Positions 22,213 through 32,768 of a stretch of 64,000 nucleotides of DNA are shown here, in pieces. The notes under the pieces were generated by a model. It saw only the letters and a list, made by a program, of their open reading frames with translations. It ran no database searches and was not told the DNA's origin. How positions within the stretch are numbered: the stretch's first letter is position 1; each line of letters begins with the position of its first letter. Position numbers and translations under genes: made by a program. Source of the stretch: Deroplatys truncata (lineage: Eukaryota > Arthropoda > Insecta > Mantodea > Mantidae); the NCBI GenBank assembly GCA_030765065.1, contig CM060989.1:58356001-58420000 (forward strand). Reading direction: 5' to 3'.

Positions 22213-22905
22213 CAATGCCGAAAACGAAAAGTCGGATAAATACAAACTTGGTGTTGAGTTAAGTATCTTCCAAGGATGCGACACGAAGATTTTCAAGAAA
22301 ATGTGCCCACCCCAGTCAACCCCTTACATGGAACAGTTTTCGAAAAGCTTGATTTTCTCAAAAATGGCTCTAGCAATTTTGATTAAAATATCAAACGTTT
22401 AAAATATTTTCATCCCAAATGAAATGTATATCTTGAATTTTCTGGGAATGTCCCCAAAAGCCCCTTCATTCTGAATGACTTTTGCATAACTGGTAAACCG
22501 TAAGAGATAAGACAAAATTATGCTACTCAAAAATGTATATCTCGTTAAAACACACAATTTATTTAAAATAACTTCTTTGTGGAATCAACCCTTTCCGAGA
22601 TATCCGTTATTAATGGTTCGACTTGTTCAATACTTGGTCATTCGTTTAAAGCCCTGTCAACATTCAGTTGTTTTTTGCGATGTCACGGAAAGAGTATGGA
22701 ATTTTAAGGCGAGCGTATATCGACCAGTTCTTAAACATTTGACTATCGCTTTTCTCCTTCCATCTCTAACGAAACGTGTGATTAGTTTATTTGGATTAAA
22801 ATAAAGTAGATAGGAAACAGACTTTCGTAAGAATAATTTATATAGCCCCCAATAAGCTATAGAGAATAGAGAAAGTCATACGAATGTAACATATCAGATT
22901 TTTTT
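22213..22905 (+). mobile_element. HINE-like element, subfamily B, 5' truncated
   Basis: It starts at AAAACGAAAAGTCGGATAAA and ends ATAGAGAAAGTCATACGAAT...ATCAGATTTTTTT. This is a good representative of subfamily B 3' structure: GCGATGTCACGGAAAGAG, ACATTTGACTATCGCT, TAGATAGGAAAC. Confidence 0.88.
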
Positions 22906-22959
22906 AAAGCGCTGCTGAAAGTGCGCTCGAAAGAGTGGATTTTCAAGCTATATCTGACT

Positions 22960-23149
22960 ATCGATTCTTTTTTCTGTATCTTTCTTATATCTACAATGAA
23001 ATGTGAAATGAAAGTCTATCTCCAAAGGTATATTGGATTAATATGAAGATATTTCAAGCTTTCGTAGGAATAGTTTGATAGTAGCCATGCAGGAATAAAC
23101 GATAATGGAGTGAGAAAGTAATGTGAATGCAACACATCAGAATTTTTTG
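22960..23149 (+). mobile_element. HINE-like 3' fragment, divergent
   Basis: TATATTGGATTAATATGAAG, AGCTTTCGTAGGAATAGTTT, then GAGTGAGAAAGTAATGTGAA and GCAACACATCAGAATTTT. It includes the terminal hairpin. Confidence 0.75.
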
Positions 23150-23832
23150 TTTAACGTCAACTACTTCTGGCCATATCGCAACGGTTAGCTACTGTAGGTT
23201 CTTTGGTTCAGCGAATGCCAGATGCCCTTAGTTGCGCAGTTGCCTTCCTGTATTGCCTGCTTGAGAAACTTGTTGATAGATGGAACTTTGGGATGCGGTA
23301 GTGAATATGCTTTTAACGTAGCAGCTGAGGGAATGTTATGTATGTTTTTGATCTTCTTACATTCTTATTCACTGATCAACAGAATTACATCTGAATGTCT
23401 CCGAAGCAGCACTGTTCTCTCTGCCCACCCCATCAGGATTCGAAACCGTCCACCTCAAGAATGCATAGTTTGAGAAAGATTAATTCCATTTATAATCTTA
23501 CAGCTCCGTCTTTTCTATTTAACTCTTCATTGTGTTTCCGAGGGACCTTATTGTGGTTGACATCCTTAACTGTTCTTTGTTGTTCCAGTGATTTTATGCT
23601 TGTTATTCACTGCTTGTGAAGTTTTTGTTTTGAATTTGTATAGTGTTCTCATAAGCCTTTACAGCGTTGTACGCTGAGCGACGGTTGCTAAATTAAAAAA
23701 TAAATGAATAAAAAAACGAATTAAACTTGTTCATTATACTAACGTAATTTCAGAGCGAGACCTCTATGAATTAATAATTGCCAGCTGCTAAATGGTTATT
23801 ATTTTAGAGAGAACTACTTTAAAAAAATGCAG
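23150..23832. other. Unrecognised DNA
   Basis: No gene recognised. Frames at 23222 and 23395 (+) overlap in different registers and show no motif. Confidence 0.4.
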
Positions 23833-24197
23833 TTCTACCTTCTCTACTACGTACTTATAGCAAGTATTGTATTCCACTCAAAAATCTCGTCCTCCGTGGT
23901 GTACTGGTTACTAAGCTAGCCTCTAGTTCCGAGGTTGCGGGTTCAAACCCGGCGGAGGGCCATGAATTTTATTTTCGGGCCTATAAATCATTACTATGGC
24001 TTCCTTCAGAAGGGGAGTAAAGCTGGTGGTCCCGTGTCGTAAATTTACGGCACGTAAAAGAACCTCAGGCCTGGTAAAGAGACATCTGAGCAAAATTACG
24101 TCTTTCAAGCCTAATATAGAATGGGACGCTAAGGAGCACAGCAGTTAAAGAGCGTCCATAAATAAGAAAACTCAATTTCAATGTACCCAAAAATTCT
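23833..24197 (+). mobile_element. HINE-like 5' fragment holding a SINE-1
   Basis: CTTCTCTACTACGTACTTATAG...ATTCCACTCAAAAAT (to 23885) and CCCAAAAATTC (from 24187) are the first ~60 bp of a HINE interrupted by SINE-1. Confidence 0.8.
23886..24184 (+). repeat. SINE-1, full length with 10-bp target duplication
   Basis: Flanked by ACTCAAAAAT (23876-23885) and ACCCAAAAAT (24185-24194), one mismatch, so both ends are fixed: it starts CTCGTCCTCCGTGGTGTACT and ends AACTCAATTTCAATGT, 299 bp. A-box region GTGGTGTACTGGTTACTAAG; B-box GGGTTCAAACCCGGCGG. It lacks a poly-A tail. Confidence 0.92.
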
Positions 24198-24204
24198 TCT
24201 TCTT

Positions 24205-24800
24205 TAATAGATTATCCTCCGCTTGTAGGACTTGCAAGTCAATGCCTTGGGTCAGTAGCCTGTTGAGGACAGAGCAGGATATAGACTACGGAGGGGACTT
24301 GGCTCCGATCTACAGTGGATATTGTACCTACGCCCCACGAGGGGGCGTCCTCGGGAGGAAGAGGCGATGCGAGAGGGGACACCGGGCGGCCGGAACCAGA
24401 AGCGACGGCACAGCAATGACATGGTCCCTAAGTTTCCAGATAGAGACACACCGGCAGACGGGAATCCCACCCTACACCCCTGTTCGGGTATCCCGGCAGC
24501 CAGCCGAAATCGAGGGACGGGCAGAGTCACAAAGAGCATTCTTTTTCCCTGCCACGCTGCACCGAAACACCCACGCCGACAATTTCGATTTTGAAAGAGA
24601 CCAACGGAATGAAACATGAATGAAATGAAGAATGGAGGTACAGGAAATTTGGGAGATGAAAGAAACGCTCCAGCATTCGCCTGACGACCCGGGCAAACCC
24701 CGTAAATCTCATGGGTCAGAGTGTGCAGTCGCCGGGATCGATCCCGGGACCTCCCGAATGCGGGTCACAGACGAGAAGCAAGCAAACTCTCGATCATAGC
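24205..24800 (-). repeat. SINE-2 copy, near full length, GC-rich body
   Basis: Minus strand: head with GGTCCCGGGATCGATCCCGG (24732-24752, B-box region), CACTCTGACCCATGAG, a C/T-rich spacer ending at CATTCATGTTTCATTCCG (24605-24622), then a GC-rich body down to about 24205. Three overlapping open frames of 74-125 codons arise from the GC-rich body and are not taken as genes. Confidence 0.6.
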
Positions 24801-24849
24801 ATATCCACGATGGGTGATCAGCTCAATGTCTGGTATGGCAGTGAAGAAA

Positions 24850-25035
24850 TAAATGGAATTTACTGATGAAAGGGATGATAGGAAAATTCGCGGATCAAAT
24901 TATCCAACCCAACATTCGCCTAGCGACCGAGGAAAACCGCGAAAAAACCTTCGATTAGATTGTTCGGCCCTGCGAGTTTGAACCCGGGACATCCCAAATT
25001 CGGGCCACAGCCGTTATCGCCTGAGCCATTCAGCT
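24850..25035 (-). repeat. SINE-2 head fragment
   Basis: Minus strand: GGTCCGGG-like B-box GATGTCCCGGGTTCAAACTC (24970-24990), then CCTCGGTCGCTAGGCGAATG (24910-24930). It ends at the HINE boundary at 25036. Confidence 0.65.
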
Positions 25036-25194
25036 CTTCCACCCAAAAATTCAATGTCGAGATTTCAACAGAAATACATGTTTTGAGACCCCCTGAAGCC
25101 AAAAAAGAATGTTTAGAAAAACGTCTGCGCGCTCTCATGTGTGTCTGAACAGCGGAATCAAAAAATGAAAAGTTGGTTAAATTCGGTTAGAATA

Positions 25195-26530
25195 CAAAGG
25201 TGTGATCAAAAGGTTTCCGGAATGACGTCATAAATACTACACAACAGTTTGTTTTGTCTAATCTGCACTGTCACCCTCGAATTAGTCTCCTTGGGAGTTG
25301 ATACACTTATCCCAGCGCTTCTGCCACTGCTGGAAGCACCTCTGGAAGTCCTCTTCTTTCAACATGTTCAGAGCCTTCTGCAATTCGCGATGGAAGACAT
25401 CAATGTCCTCAAAACGGTGTCCTCGGAGCCGCATTTTAAGTCGCGGGAAAAGAAAAAAGTGCACTGGTGCCAGATCTGGAGAATAGGCGGAATGGGGAAC
25501 AGTATTCATCCTATTTGTATCCAAAAATTGGCAAACAGAAAGGGCCTTGTGCGCGGGCGTATTGTCAAGATGCAGGAACCAGTCACCACTCCTCCATTTC
25601 TCCGGCCGTTTGCGTCGCACATTCTCCCTTAATCTTTGCAGCATTTGTTTGTAAAACACTTGATTCACTGTTTGACCTTGTGGCACAAATTCCTTATGTA
25701 CAATGCCTTTAATGTCAAAAAACACAATCATCATTGACTTCACTTTGGATGGAACTTGTCTGGCCTTTTTCGGGCGTGGAAATGAAGGACTCTTCCATTG
25801 TGAAGATTGTTGCTTCGTTTCTGGATCGTACCCATAAATCCATGTTTCAACACCAGCAATAATTTTCTCCATAAACTGTGGGTCATTTTGTAGCTGTTGT
25901 TTAAGATCTGTGCAGGCAATCACGCGCTTTTCTTTTGGTCATTTGAAAGCAGGCGGGGCACGAACTTGGCGGCAATTCTTCTCATCTCCAAATTGTCTTT
26001 CAAAATGCTTTGAACACTTCCAAAGGAGAGTCCTAATGAGTCAGAACGTTCTCTTATTGTAAGGCGCCTATCATTTAAGACCATTTCCCTCACCTGATTG
26101 ATATTTTCATCAGTTTTGCTGGAACAGGGTCGTCCCGAACGATCTGCATCTTTAACTGAATGTCACACCACTTTTAAATTTCGAAAACCACTCAAATGCT
26201 TGAGTTTTGCCCATAACTTCCTCCCCATAAGCTGTCCTTAACATTTCATAGGCTTTTGTTGCAGTTTTACCGAGTTTAAAGCAAAATTTGATGTTCGTTC
26301 TTTGTTCTTCGTAATCTGACATTTTTGCTACGCGAAAAAATCGCAGCATATGCAAAACACGTGTTCACTTCAGAGCGTCTACCTCGTCACTGCATAGTCA
26401 CATGAAGTCACGTGACCTCTCATTTTTATCGGGAAGGAACGCTGCATGTACAGCCTGGCTAAGAATTAAAAGAAATCTCAGCGTCAGCATTGTTGTGAAG
26501 CCATTCCGGAAACGTTTTGATCACACCTCG
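25195..26530 (-). mobile_element. Mariner element, full length, inactive
   Basis: TIRs of about 30 bp: CAAAGGTGTGATCAAAAGG (25195) and the inverse of CGAGGTGTGATCAAAACG (ending 26530), both continuing TTTCCGGAATG. Flanking TA dinucleotides lie at 25193-25194 and 26531-26532. At 1336 bp it is the size expected of mariner elements. The transposase reads on the minus strand. Confidence 0.95.
25258..26322 (-). pseudogene. Mariner transposase pseudogene (DD34D type)
   Basis: A start consistent with mariners (MSDYEEQRTNIKFCFKLGKT) lies at 26322. The N-terminal helix-turn-helix runs to KFKSGVTFS, then a stop at 26152. A shifted frame carries RSGRPCSSKTDENINQV and NDRRLTIRERSDSLGLS, then 25923-25282 holds the catalytic domain: WIYGYDPETKQQSSQW, HLDNTPAHKA, YSPDLAPVHFFLFPRLK. 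The family uses three aspartates. The first is valine here (AGVETW where GDETW is usual), the second is present (HLDN), and the third is histidine (PVHFF where PCDFF/Y is usual). With a premature stop after QGD, it cannot be catalytic. Confidence 0.93.
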
Positions 26531-27091
26531 TATTTTCAAGAAAATCCCCCTACCCGAACTAGCCTTTATATGGGACATTTTTCAAAATGTTTTATTTCTT
26601 AAAAATGGCTCTATCGATTTTGACTAAAATACCGTATGTTTAAGATCTTGTCCTGACAAATAAAATGCATATTTTGAAATTTCTGGAAATAGCCTGTGAA
26701 GCACTCTTTATTCCGAATAACTTTTATTTAATTAGCAAACCGTAAGAGATAGACAGAATCTCACTTCACAAAAAACATAGCTCTGTTAAAGCACAAAATT
26801 TATAACCTACAAATAAAATTTCTGTGACGTTAATCATTTCCGAGATATTCTTTGTTACTAGTTTCAATTTTCAAATACTTTATACTTCCTTCAACACCAA
26901 ATAGCTATTCTTGCTTTTTTCTTTCTTGTTTTTCGTGTTCATGCAAAGAGAACAGAGTTTCAAAGCCAAAGCTTTAGCTTATTGTGTTCTTCTTATAACA
27001 ACGAAATGTGTAAATGAGTAATAAAGGTTTATCTGTATTAACAAGAAACGGATATAAAAATAACTTTTTGTAAGACAGTGGTAGATAAAAG

Positions 27092-27604
27092 TAAAGGTAT
27101 GGTGAACGTAGGGGGCTCCAACACCGGCGTAGAGCACCGCAAGTAGGCCACAACTGCCTTTTTGGATTCTACCATGACCCCTGGGAGGGAGTGAGGGAGG
27201 GATAAGGGGAGAGACCCGAAGAGCCATCAGTTCCGGATGACGACGTGCGTAAGCATGGACGGGGTCCTTAACGTTCCCAGATCGAACACATCCGCCGGGA
27301 CCCGAGCCCACCCACAAGCCCTTAACCACCTAACTCAGTTCTGCAAAGACGCCAGGAAAGAAACCGCTACAGAGCGAACATTCACCGCCCAACCGCAACC
27401 TGCCGAACACCGACGCCTCGTCCTACAACCCTAGAACAATGACAGGTAAGGTGATGATGGGCACAGGAAAGTCGTGATACAAGATGAATCACTCTAACAT
27501 TCGCCTGCCTACCCGGGGAAACCACGAAAAACCAATGGGTCAGAATGAACGGTCGCCGGGGATTGAACCCGGGACCTCTCGAAAGCGAGTCGTATACGTT
27601 ACCG
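27092..27604 (-). repeat. SINE-2, full length, inserted in a HINE terminus
   Basis: The head on the minus strand has CGAGAGGTCCCGGGTTCAAT (27557-27580, B-box) and the 3' end near 27092 is ...CATACCTTTAC. The body matches 6140-6400. It sits in the 3' subterminal repeat of the HINE: GGTAGATAAAAGT before, GCGAGAAAATTATG after, an approximate 9-bp duplication. This copy links the head and 3' body that occur separately elsewhere. Confidence 0.8.
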
Positions 27605-27643
27605 CGGCGAGAAAATTATGTGAATGCAACCCATCAGATTTTT

Positions 27644-28237
27644 CTCACCTGTGATATCGCGTGTATTTTTAGAGGCCCAACCATTAGGGAGAACTTTATA
27701 CAATATCACATAAGCGCTCTAGATAATGTCGAAAACTATGAATAAAATTTGTTCGGGAACTATTCGAAACACAACCCGACAAAGTGTTGTACATTATGAG
27801 GCTGTCATGATCCGTATGAGCGGAGGGAGTTACTCATGTGGTTTTTCGAACCCACAAATAAAGAATGTATTAGCTTTGTGCTAATGGACCACTTAGGGAC
27901 CACAGAATTTGGGGTGGAGCAAAAAAGAGAGAGGGGAGTAAATGCAGTATGATATACGCAGGGAACCGGCCACTAACGCGTTTTGGACACTATTAAAATC
28001 TGCATGATATACGACAAATACTAGGTCCATGACATTAATTCTATATCTCTTGGTATAATATCACCACACTCAGATACAAATATTTCTGGAATCTCTAAAT
28101 CAATTTGCCCAAAAAATATCCACATATCGCATAAAGCCATTTAATGTTCCAGCACGCTAGCATTTAGAAAATACACTGTTATCCAACGCTGTCCACGCCA
28201 CTTTAAGGAACACATACATATCGTATATTAGAAAAGA
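27644..28237. other. Unrecognised DNA
   Basis: No gene or repeat recognised. Confidence 0.4.
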
Positions 28238-28403
28238 CGTTTTCTGTGGTTACTATGCCACCCTCTGGTGCTAGAAATCGCAAGATCCAACCCAACGAAG
28301 GCGATGGATTTTTTTGGAACTAAAGCCGTTGGTCCCATGTAATATTTATTTGCGCGTAAAATAACCTTATACCTTGAAAGAGAAAGTCCCCGAGTGAAAT
28401 TGT
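28238..28403 (+). repeat. SINE-1 copy, old and truncated
   Basis: GTGGTTACTATGCCACCCTC, then GGCGATGGATTTTTTTGGAA, TAAAGCCGTTGGTCCCATG, GCGTAAAATAACCTTATACC: SINE-1 blocks in order with many substitutions and no 3' third. Confidence 0.65.
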
Positions 28404-28450
28404 TGACCATTTCACTCCCGCAACGTCCTGCTTCTCTCCCGTGGGCTATA

Positions 28451-28733
28451 CAGGTGGACCATTTAAGTTGAGACTGCACAATATCTCCAAAGCTAAGCGT
28501 TGTATAAAGAAATGTCTTTAATAAAAGTTGTGTTTTATTTGGAGAACATTGTGGTGGTTATTTTAAAAAATTAAATTGATCCTAAAATAACCATCATAAG
28601 GTCCTCCAAACAAAACACAACTAATGGGATTTACTTACCCTCATAACATCAAGCAACTTTTATCAAAGATATTTCTTTCTGCAACGCTTAGTTTTGGAGA
28701 TATTTTACAGTCTCAACTTAAATGTTCACCCTG
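28451..28733. mobile_element. Foldback MITE with TA target duplication
   Basis: Nearly the whole 283-bp element is an inverted repeat: CAGGTGGACCATTTAAGTTG at the left, and the inverse of CAGGGTGAACATTTAAGTTG at the right. TATA flanks both sides. The left arm has lost about 35 bp that the right arm keeps. TA duplication and long TIRs suggest mobilisation by a Tc1/mariner transposase (inference). Confidence 0.88.
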
Positions 28734-29129
28734 TATATGGGCGGTGGGCTAATCATCTGCCACCGTGCCCGCCTAACGCCTGAATTAGTGAGTGGAAATT
28801 CACTTGATTGCAGAAAGCACCGCTAGCGTGCCCCTATTCGACAACGGCGAGGCTAACTGAACCAACTCCCTTAGAAAATGTTTAAATTACGTATTCCCTT
28901 TGAAATCAAAAGTCGTTATAACCCATAGTCAATTATTATTTAAACAATAATTGTACAAGCACAATAAATATGAACTGCATGCTCATTATTGCTATTAAAA
29001 CCATAACATATGGGGAGAAAAGCTACGAATAATTTCCAAGCAAAGGTAGTATTCCACGTGTCAGTAATAAAAGAGTAACGATTAAATATGCCCTATGTAA
29101 ACTGTTGATCAGCCAGGAGGAAATTAAGT
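28734..29129. other. Unrecognised DNA
   Basis: No gene recognised. GGTGGGCTAATCATCTGCC at 28742-28760 suggests part of another GC-rich repeat. Confidence 0.35.
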
Positions 29130-29560
29130 GATTTGCAAATATCTAACCGGAGCCCAATCTCACCTCCTGTGAGCAGGGAAAGGCTACAACCAAGCGACTC
29201 TCCTCACTGTGGGGTTTTGCATTAGACCAATACCTTACTTCTTAACCCGCCCTATGAGGAAAGTGGTTATACGCCGATTATGCGCGTCAGCCCAGAGGGT
29301 TCTAACGACCCATCTCCCAGTTCACCGGAGGACAGTAAGGTATTCACAACCCCGCCTGGACATCACTGCCCAGGCATATCCAATCTTACATGTTTATCAG
29401 GACCCACTGCTCTGCCGAGTCCAACCCAATCCGAACATGTTCGGCTCGACATAGGTCTAGTAACGTCAGAACTAACACGAGTGCTAGGGGTACGCAGCGC
29501 CCGCACTATGGCAGCTGAAAGGATCGGACTCCCCTCTAAGGGAGCGCAAGGAGAAGGGCA
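29130..29560 (-). repeat. GC-rich retroposon, second copy
   Basis: The reverse complement matches the unit at 54185-54731 in order: TTTCAGCTGCCATAGTGCGG, GACGTTACTAGA, GTTCGGATTGGGTTGGACTC, CAGGCGGGGTTGTGA, CTGACGCGCATAATCGGCG. Frames of 81 and 117 codons at 29209-29633 (+) run antisense to it and are not credible genes. Confidence 0.8.
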
Positions 29561-29696
29561 AATTAAGCCGTATTGGCGTCAAACCTATGAAAGTATTCGG
29601 TCGTGTCCACATACAATCATGCTTGCAGCCTAATCAGCTTGATCATCCCGCATTTTGTGCTCAGCATACACGAAATAGACCTGACCTCAAACGCTC

Positions 29697-29992
29697 AGAG
29701 CCGCTGAAAGTATATTTGAATATAAGGAACAAAGAGAAAGTATAGCCTGGGTACGAGCAGGTGTATGGAGACTAATAGGAATAAGAAATGGGTTCCCACA
29801 GAACCAGTGTCCAATATGTGGGGAAAGAGAAGATTTAGAACATATCGTTTTTGATTGTAAAGGTACACAGCATTGGGGAAAGCAAGCTATAAATGGGAAA
29901 TGGTTAAAACTGGACAGGAAAGTAGTCTTAAGCAAGATTTTTTACAAAGACAGTAAAAAGGTAGGACAGTACCTGTCGAAAGAAAAATCTGA
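29697..29992 (+). pseudogene. LINE ORF2 C-terminus with zinc knuckle, interrupted
   Basis: One open frame reads SIAWVRAGVWRLIGIRNGF, then CPICGEREDLEHIVFDC, a C-x2-C-x7-H-x4-C knuckle, and continues to QYLSKE. The same architecture and spacing occur in the minus-strand LINE at 37720-38685 (IAWLRLGGW...CPLCGEQEDWTHILAAC). This block normally closes ORF2 of non-LTR retrotransposons. A HINE-like element cuts it at 29993; the 3' remainder resumes at 30316. Everything upstream, including reverse transcriptase, is gone. Confidence 0.8.
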
Positions 29993-30315
29993 TGTGTTAC
30001 ACTCACATGACTTTCTCTACTCTTGTACAAACTATTTTTACAAACGCTTATTCTCCATCTACTTCATATTAATCGAGATAAACATTTGCAGACACTATCT
30101 TATTGCTAATTTTCTTGTAGATGTAAGGGGAATATATATTTACAAGGGCAATATAGAAATACAGTAGCCTTTAAGCACATACATATCTCTTAATGGCTGG
30201 TTGCTAGGTGCAGCACCATTCCCTTTCCCACAGATTAATACTCTTTGCATATCCAAGACAAAAAATACAATACAATACTTTCCCTACTTACTATACGTAG
30301 TAGATAAAGTAAAAA
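29993..30315 (-). mobile_element. HINE-like internal-deletion derivative
   Basis: Only 323 bp. Both ends are intact, but the sequence jumps from CATATCCAAGACAAAAAAT to ACAATACTTTCCCTACTT, removing about 550 bp including the microsatellite. It sits inside the LINE tail. Confidence 0.9.
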
Positions 30316-30592
30316 GAAATGGTTATGGACAATAAAAAGATATGTGAATTAGTTTCATCATGTGATGTTAAGTTATGTAATTATATTATCATTATAATAT
30401 TAGTATTATCAGATTATTATTTTGGTATTACTACTACTATTTTTATTATTATTATAATCATTTTTATGTTATAATTAAAGAATGTAATATGGGTAGAATA
30501 TGGCAAGATAACAGCTTGGGCTGAGTATAGCCATATTCTAAGGAAGATTGCTAGCAGAAATGAATAAATAAATAAAAAATAAAAATATTTAA
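30316..30592 (+). repeat. LINE 3' untranslated remainder with A-rich end
   Basis: Continues the LINE after the HINE insertion. Holds an AT trinucleotide-rich stretch (30385-30475) and ends in ATAAATAAATAAAAAATAAA, a plausible LINE tail. Confidence 0.55.
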
Positions 30593-31257
30593 ATATAAAT
30601 GATCACAAAAGAACTCATCTGAGTATTTTCCTCGCAAAACTTTGCGTCTCACCACCTAATTCGAATCTAAAGACTGGCTTAGATAAAGCAAAGAAGAAAA
30701 ACATATTTCAATCATTGTTAAGTTTTCCATTAAAAATGTCAAAAAATATATGTATAGATGAATTATGATACCTGAACAATAACCTTTTACCTGCTACAAC
30801 TCCCTTCGAACCAGATTTCCTCTTTTAGGACTTGAATAACAACACTCAAATGTGTAATGCGGTAAAACGCAGTTTGGAATGGAAAATGGTCAGATGACTA
30901 CTTTTGTAATGAAGATTTATATTAATGCTGTTCTGAGCCTTCGATATATATCCATTGCAGCCTTGCCCTTGCAGGACTCTTTAAGCCAATGTGAATCCAA
31001 AAATCCAGAGTTTTCCTGTGATTGGTTTTACTTTTTACCATATACCCAGAACAAAAATATATAATGCATATACAATTTTATCGAGCTATGTCAAATCGTT
31101 GTTAAGCTATTATTTTTTACCCATAATTAATCACCTTTTGATATGCTAATATGAATTACTCTTGGACCATTCGGTTTATTGTATTTAATTTGAGCTCAGT
31201 ATACAAAGGCAAAGAACTTGGTGTGAAGGCCTTCCTTACTTTTATTTAGTTTAAGAG
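30593..31257. other. Unrecognised AT-rich DNA
   Basis: No gene recognised; the 61-codon frame at 30879 (+) has no motif. Confidence 0.4.
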
Positions 31258-32120
31258 AAAAAATCTGATGTGTTACACTCACATGACTTTCTCTACTCTT
31301 GTACAAACTATTTTTACGAACGCTTATTCTCCATATGCTTCATGTTAATCGAGATGTTAATCTTATTGCTAATTTTCTTGTAGATGCAAGGGGAATATGT
31401 TAGGCTTTAAGCGATAGTCAAATCTTTTAAGAGCTGGTTGCTATGTGGCGCATTCCATTCTCTTTGTATGTCCAGGACATACAAAAAATGAATAACGAAT
31501 TCCCATTTGAGAAAAAGTATTGGAAAATTTAAGGAAATAACAAGCAATATCTCGAAAATGGTTCACTCAACAAAAAATATGTATATGACATAAATTGTGT
31601 ATTTTAACGCGATCTACATTTTTTTGTGCAGTAAAATTTTGTCTATCTCTTATGGTTTACCAGTTATGCAGAAGTCGTTCACAATGATGAATACTTTTGG
31701 AGACATTCCCAGAAAATTCGACATATACATTTCATTTGTCATGAAAATATCTTAAACATATGATATTTTAATCAAAATCGTTAGAGCCATTTTTGAGAAA
31801 ATTAAAATTTTCGAAAAATGTTCCATGTAAAGAGTAATCTAGGTTGGGGGGTTTTTCTTGAAAACTTTCGTGTCGCATCTCTGGAAGATACTGAACCTAA
31901 ATACTAAGTTTGGTGTTTATCCGACTGTTCGTTTCTGAGTTATGCTGTTCACAGACACACACACACACACACACACACACTAACGGACATATTTCCAAAA
32001 ATGCTTTTTTTGGATTGAGGGGGCCTCAAAACATATGTTTTCGGTGAAATCTCGGTATCGAATTTTTGGGTGGAATACAATACTTCCCCTACTTACTATA
32101 CGTGGTAGAGAAAGTAAAAA
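31258..32120 (-). mobile_element. HINE-like element, full length, subfamily A2
   Basis: Intact ends. CA array of 13 units at 31955-31980. Diagnostic A2 block TTAAGAGCTGGTTGCTATGT at 31426. Few differences from the other A2 copies, so relatively young. Confidence 0.93.
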
Positions 32121-32587
32121 TTGCAATGTACATGCTATTAAATTTCTGAATTTTTTCAATGCGAGCTACCGAAAATGATTCATTTCAGCTACACGCTCTT
32201 CCATGTATGCCGTCACCGCAGTTTAGGAAGACATTTAACCAACCTTCTCAGCGAGCGCGTACATAGCAGGGAGGCATATATATCTGGAGCGTCTACCTTT
32301 ATTGGTCAACCAAGCAGTGGTGTGTGTTAACTATAGCTCACGGGATGTATGCAAATATGTCGGAGGTGCATAGCAGAAGAATTGTAGGTATGTAGGAAGA
32401 CAATTTGCCATTTCAAAACGCTGCTAGGACAATTCCATGCAGCATTCGCACGGTAAGGTTATTAAAATAATATCTAGTAAGTTTGTCTTCTTTGAGATTA
32501 AGAAGTGTAATTTACTATAGTTTTACACTATTTCATGGACTTTTTTCAGTTTAGCGACCTTCAAACGTTTAGGTCATATCGAAAGAT
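32121..32587. other. Unrecognised DNA
   Basis: No gene or repeat recognised. Confidence 0.4.
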
Positions 32588-32768
32588 GAATGAAATGATG
32601 CTCAATGAGCCCGGGGTCCACAGAGCTTAAAGTTACCCGACATTCGTCCTTTCAGGATAAGGGAAAACCCCGGAAAAACTTATCCAGGTAACTCACACTA
32701 ATCGAGATTCGAAATCAGGACCTCTTGTATGTGAGGCAGAAACACTACCCCTATACCACAGAGGATGG
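32588..32768 (-). repeat. SINE-3, full length
   Basis: Minus strand: CTCTGTGGTATAGGGGTAGT (A-box region), GATTTCGAATCTCGATTAG (B-box region), AAGTTTTTCCGGGGTTTTCC, CGAATGTCGGGTAACTTTAA, ending CATTTCATTCAT. About 180 bp. Shares its body with 7978-8150. Confidence 0.75.

Larger units (their letters stand above)
25036..27643 (+). mobile_element. HINE-like element, subfamily B, carrying two insertions
   Basis: Pieces lie at 25036-25194, 26531-27091 and 27605-27643. The last piece restores the terminal GAGAAAATTATGTGAATGC...CATCAGATTTTT. A mariner occupies 25195-26530 and a SINE-2 occupies 27092-27604. About 100 bp of HINE sequence around the mariner has been lost. Confidence 0.85.

Noticed and set aside
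24242..24619. 125- and 121-codon overlapping frames
   Set aside because: Both strands are open because the SINE-2 body is GC-rich; no recognisable protein.
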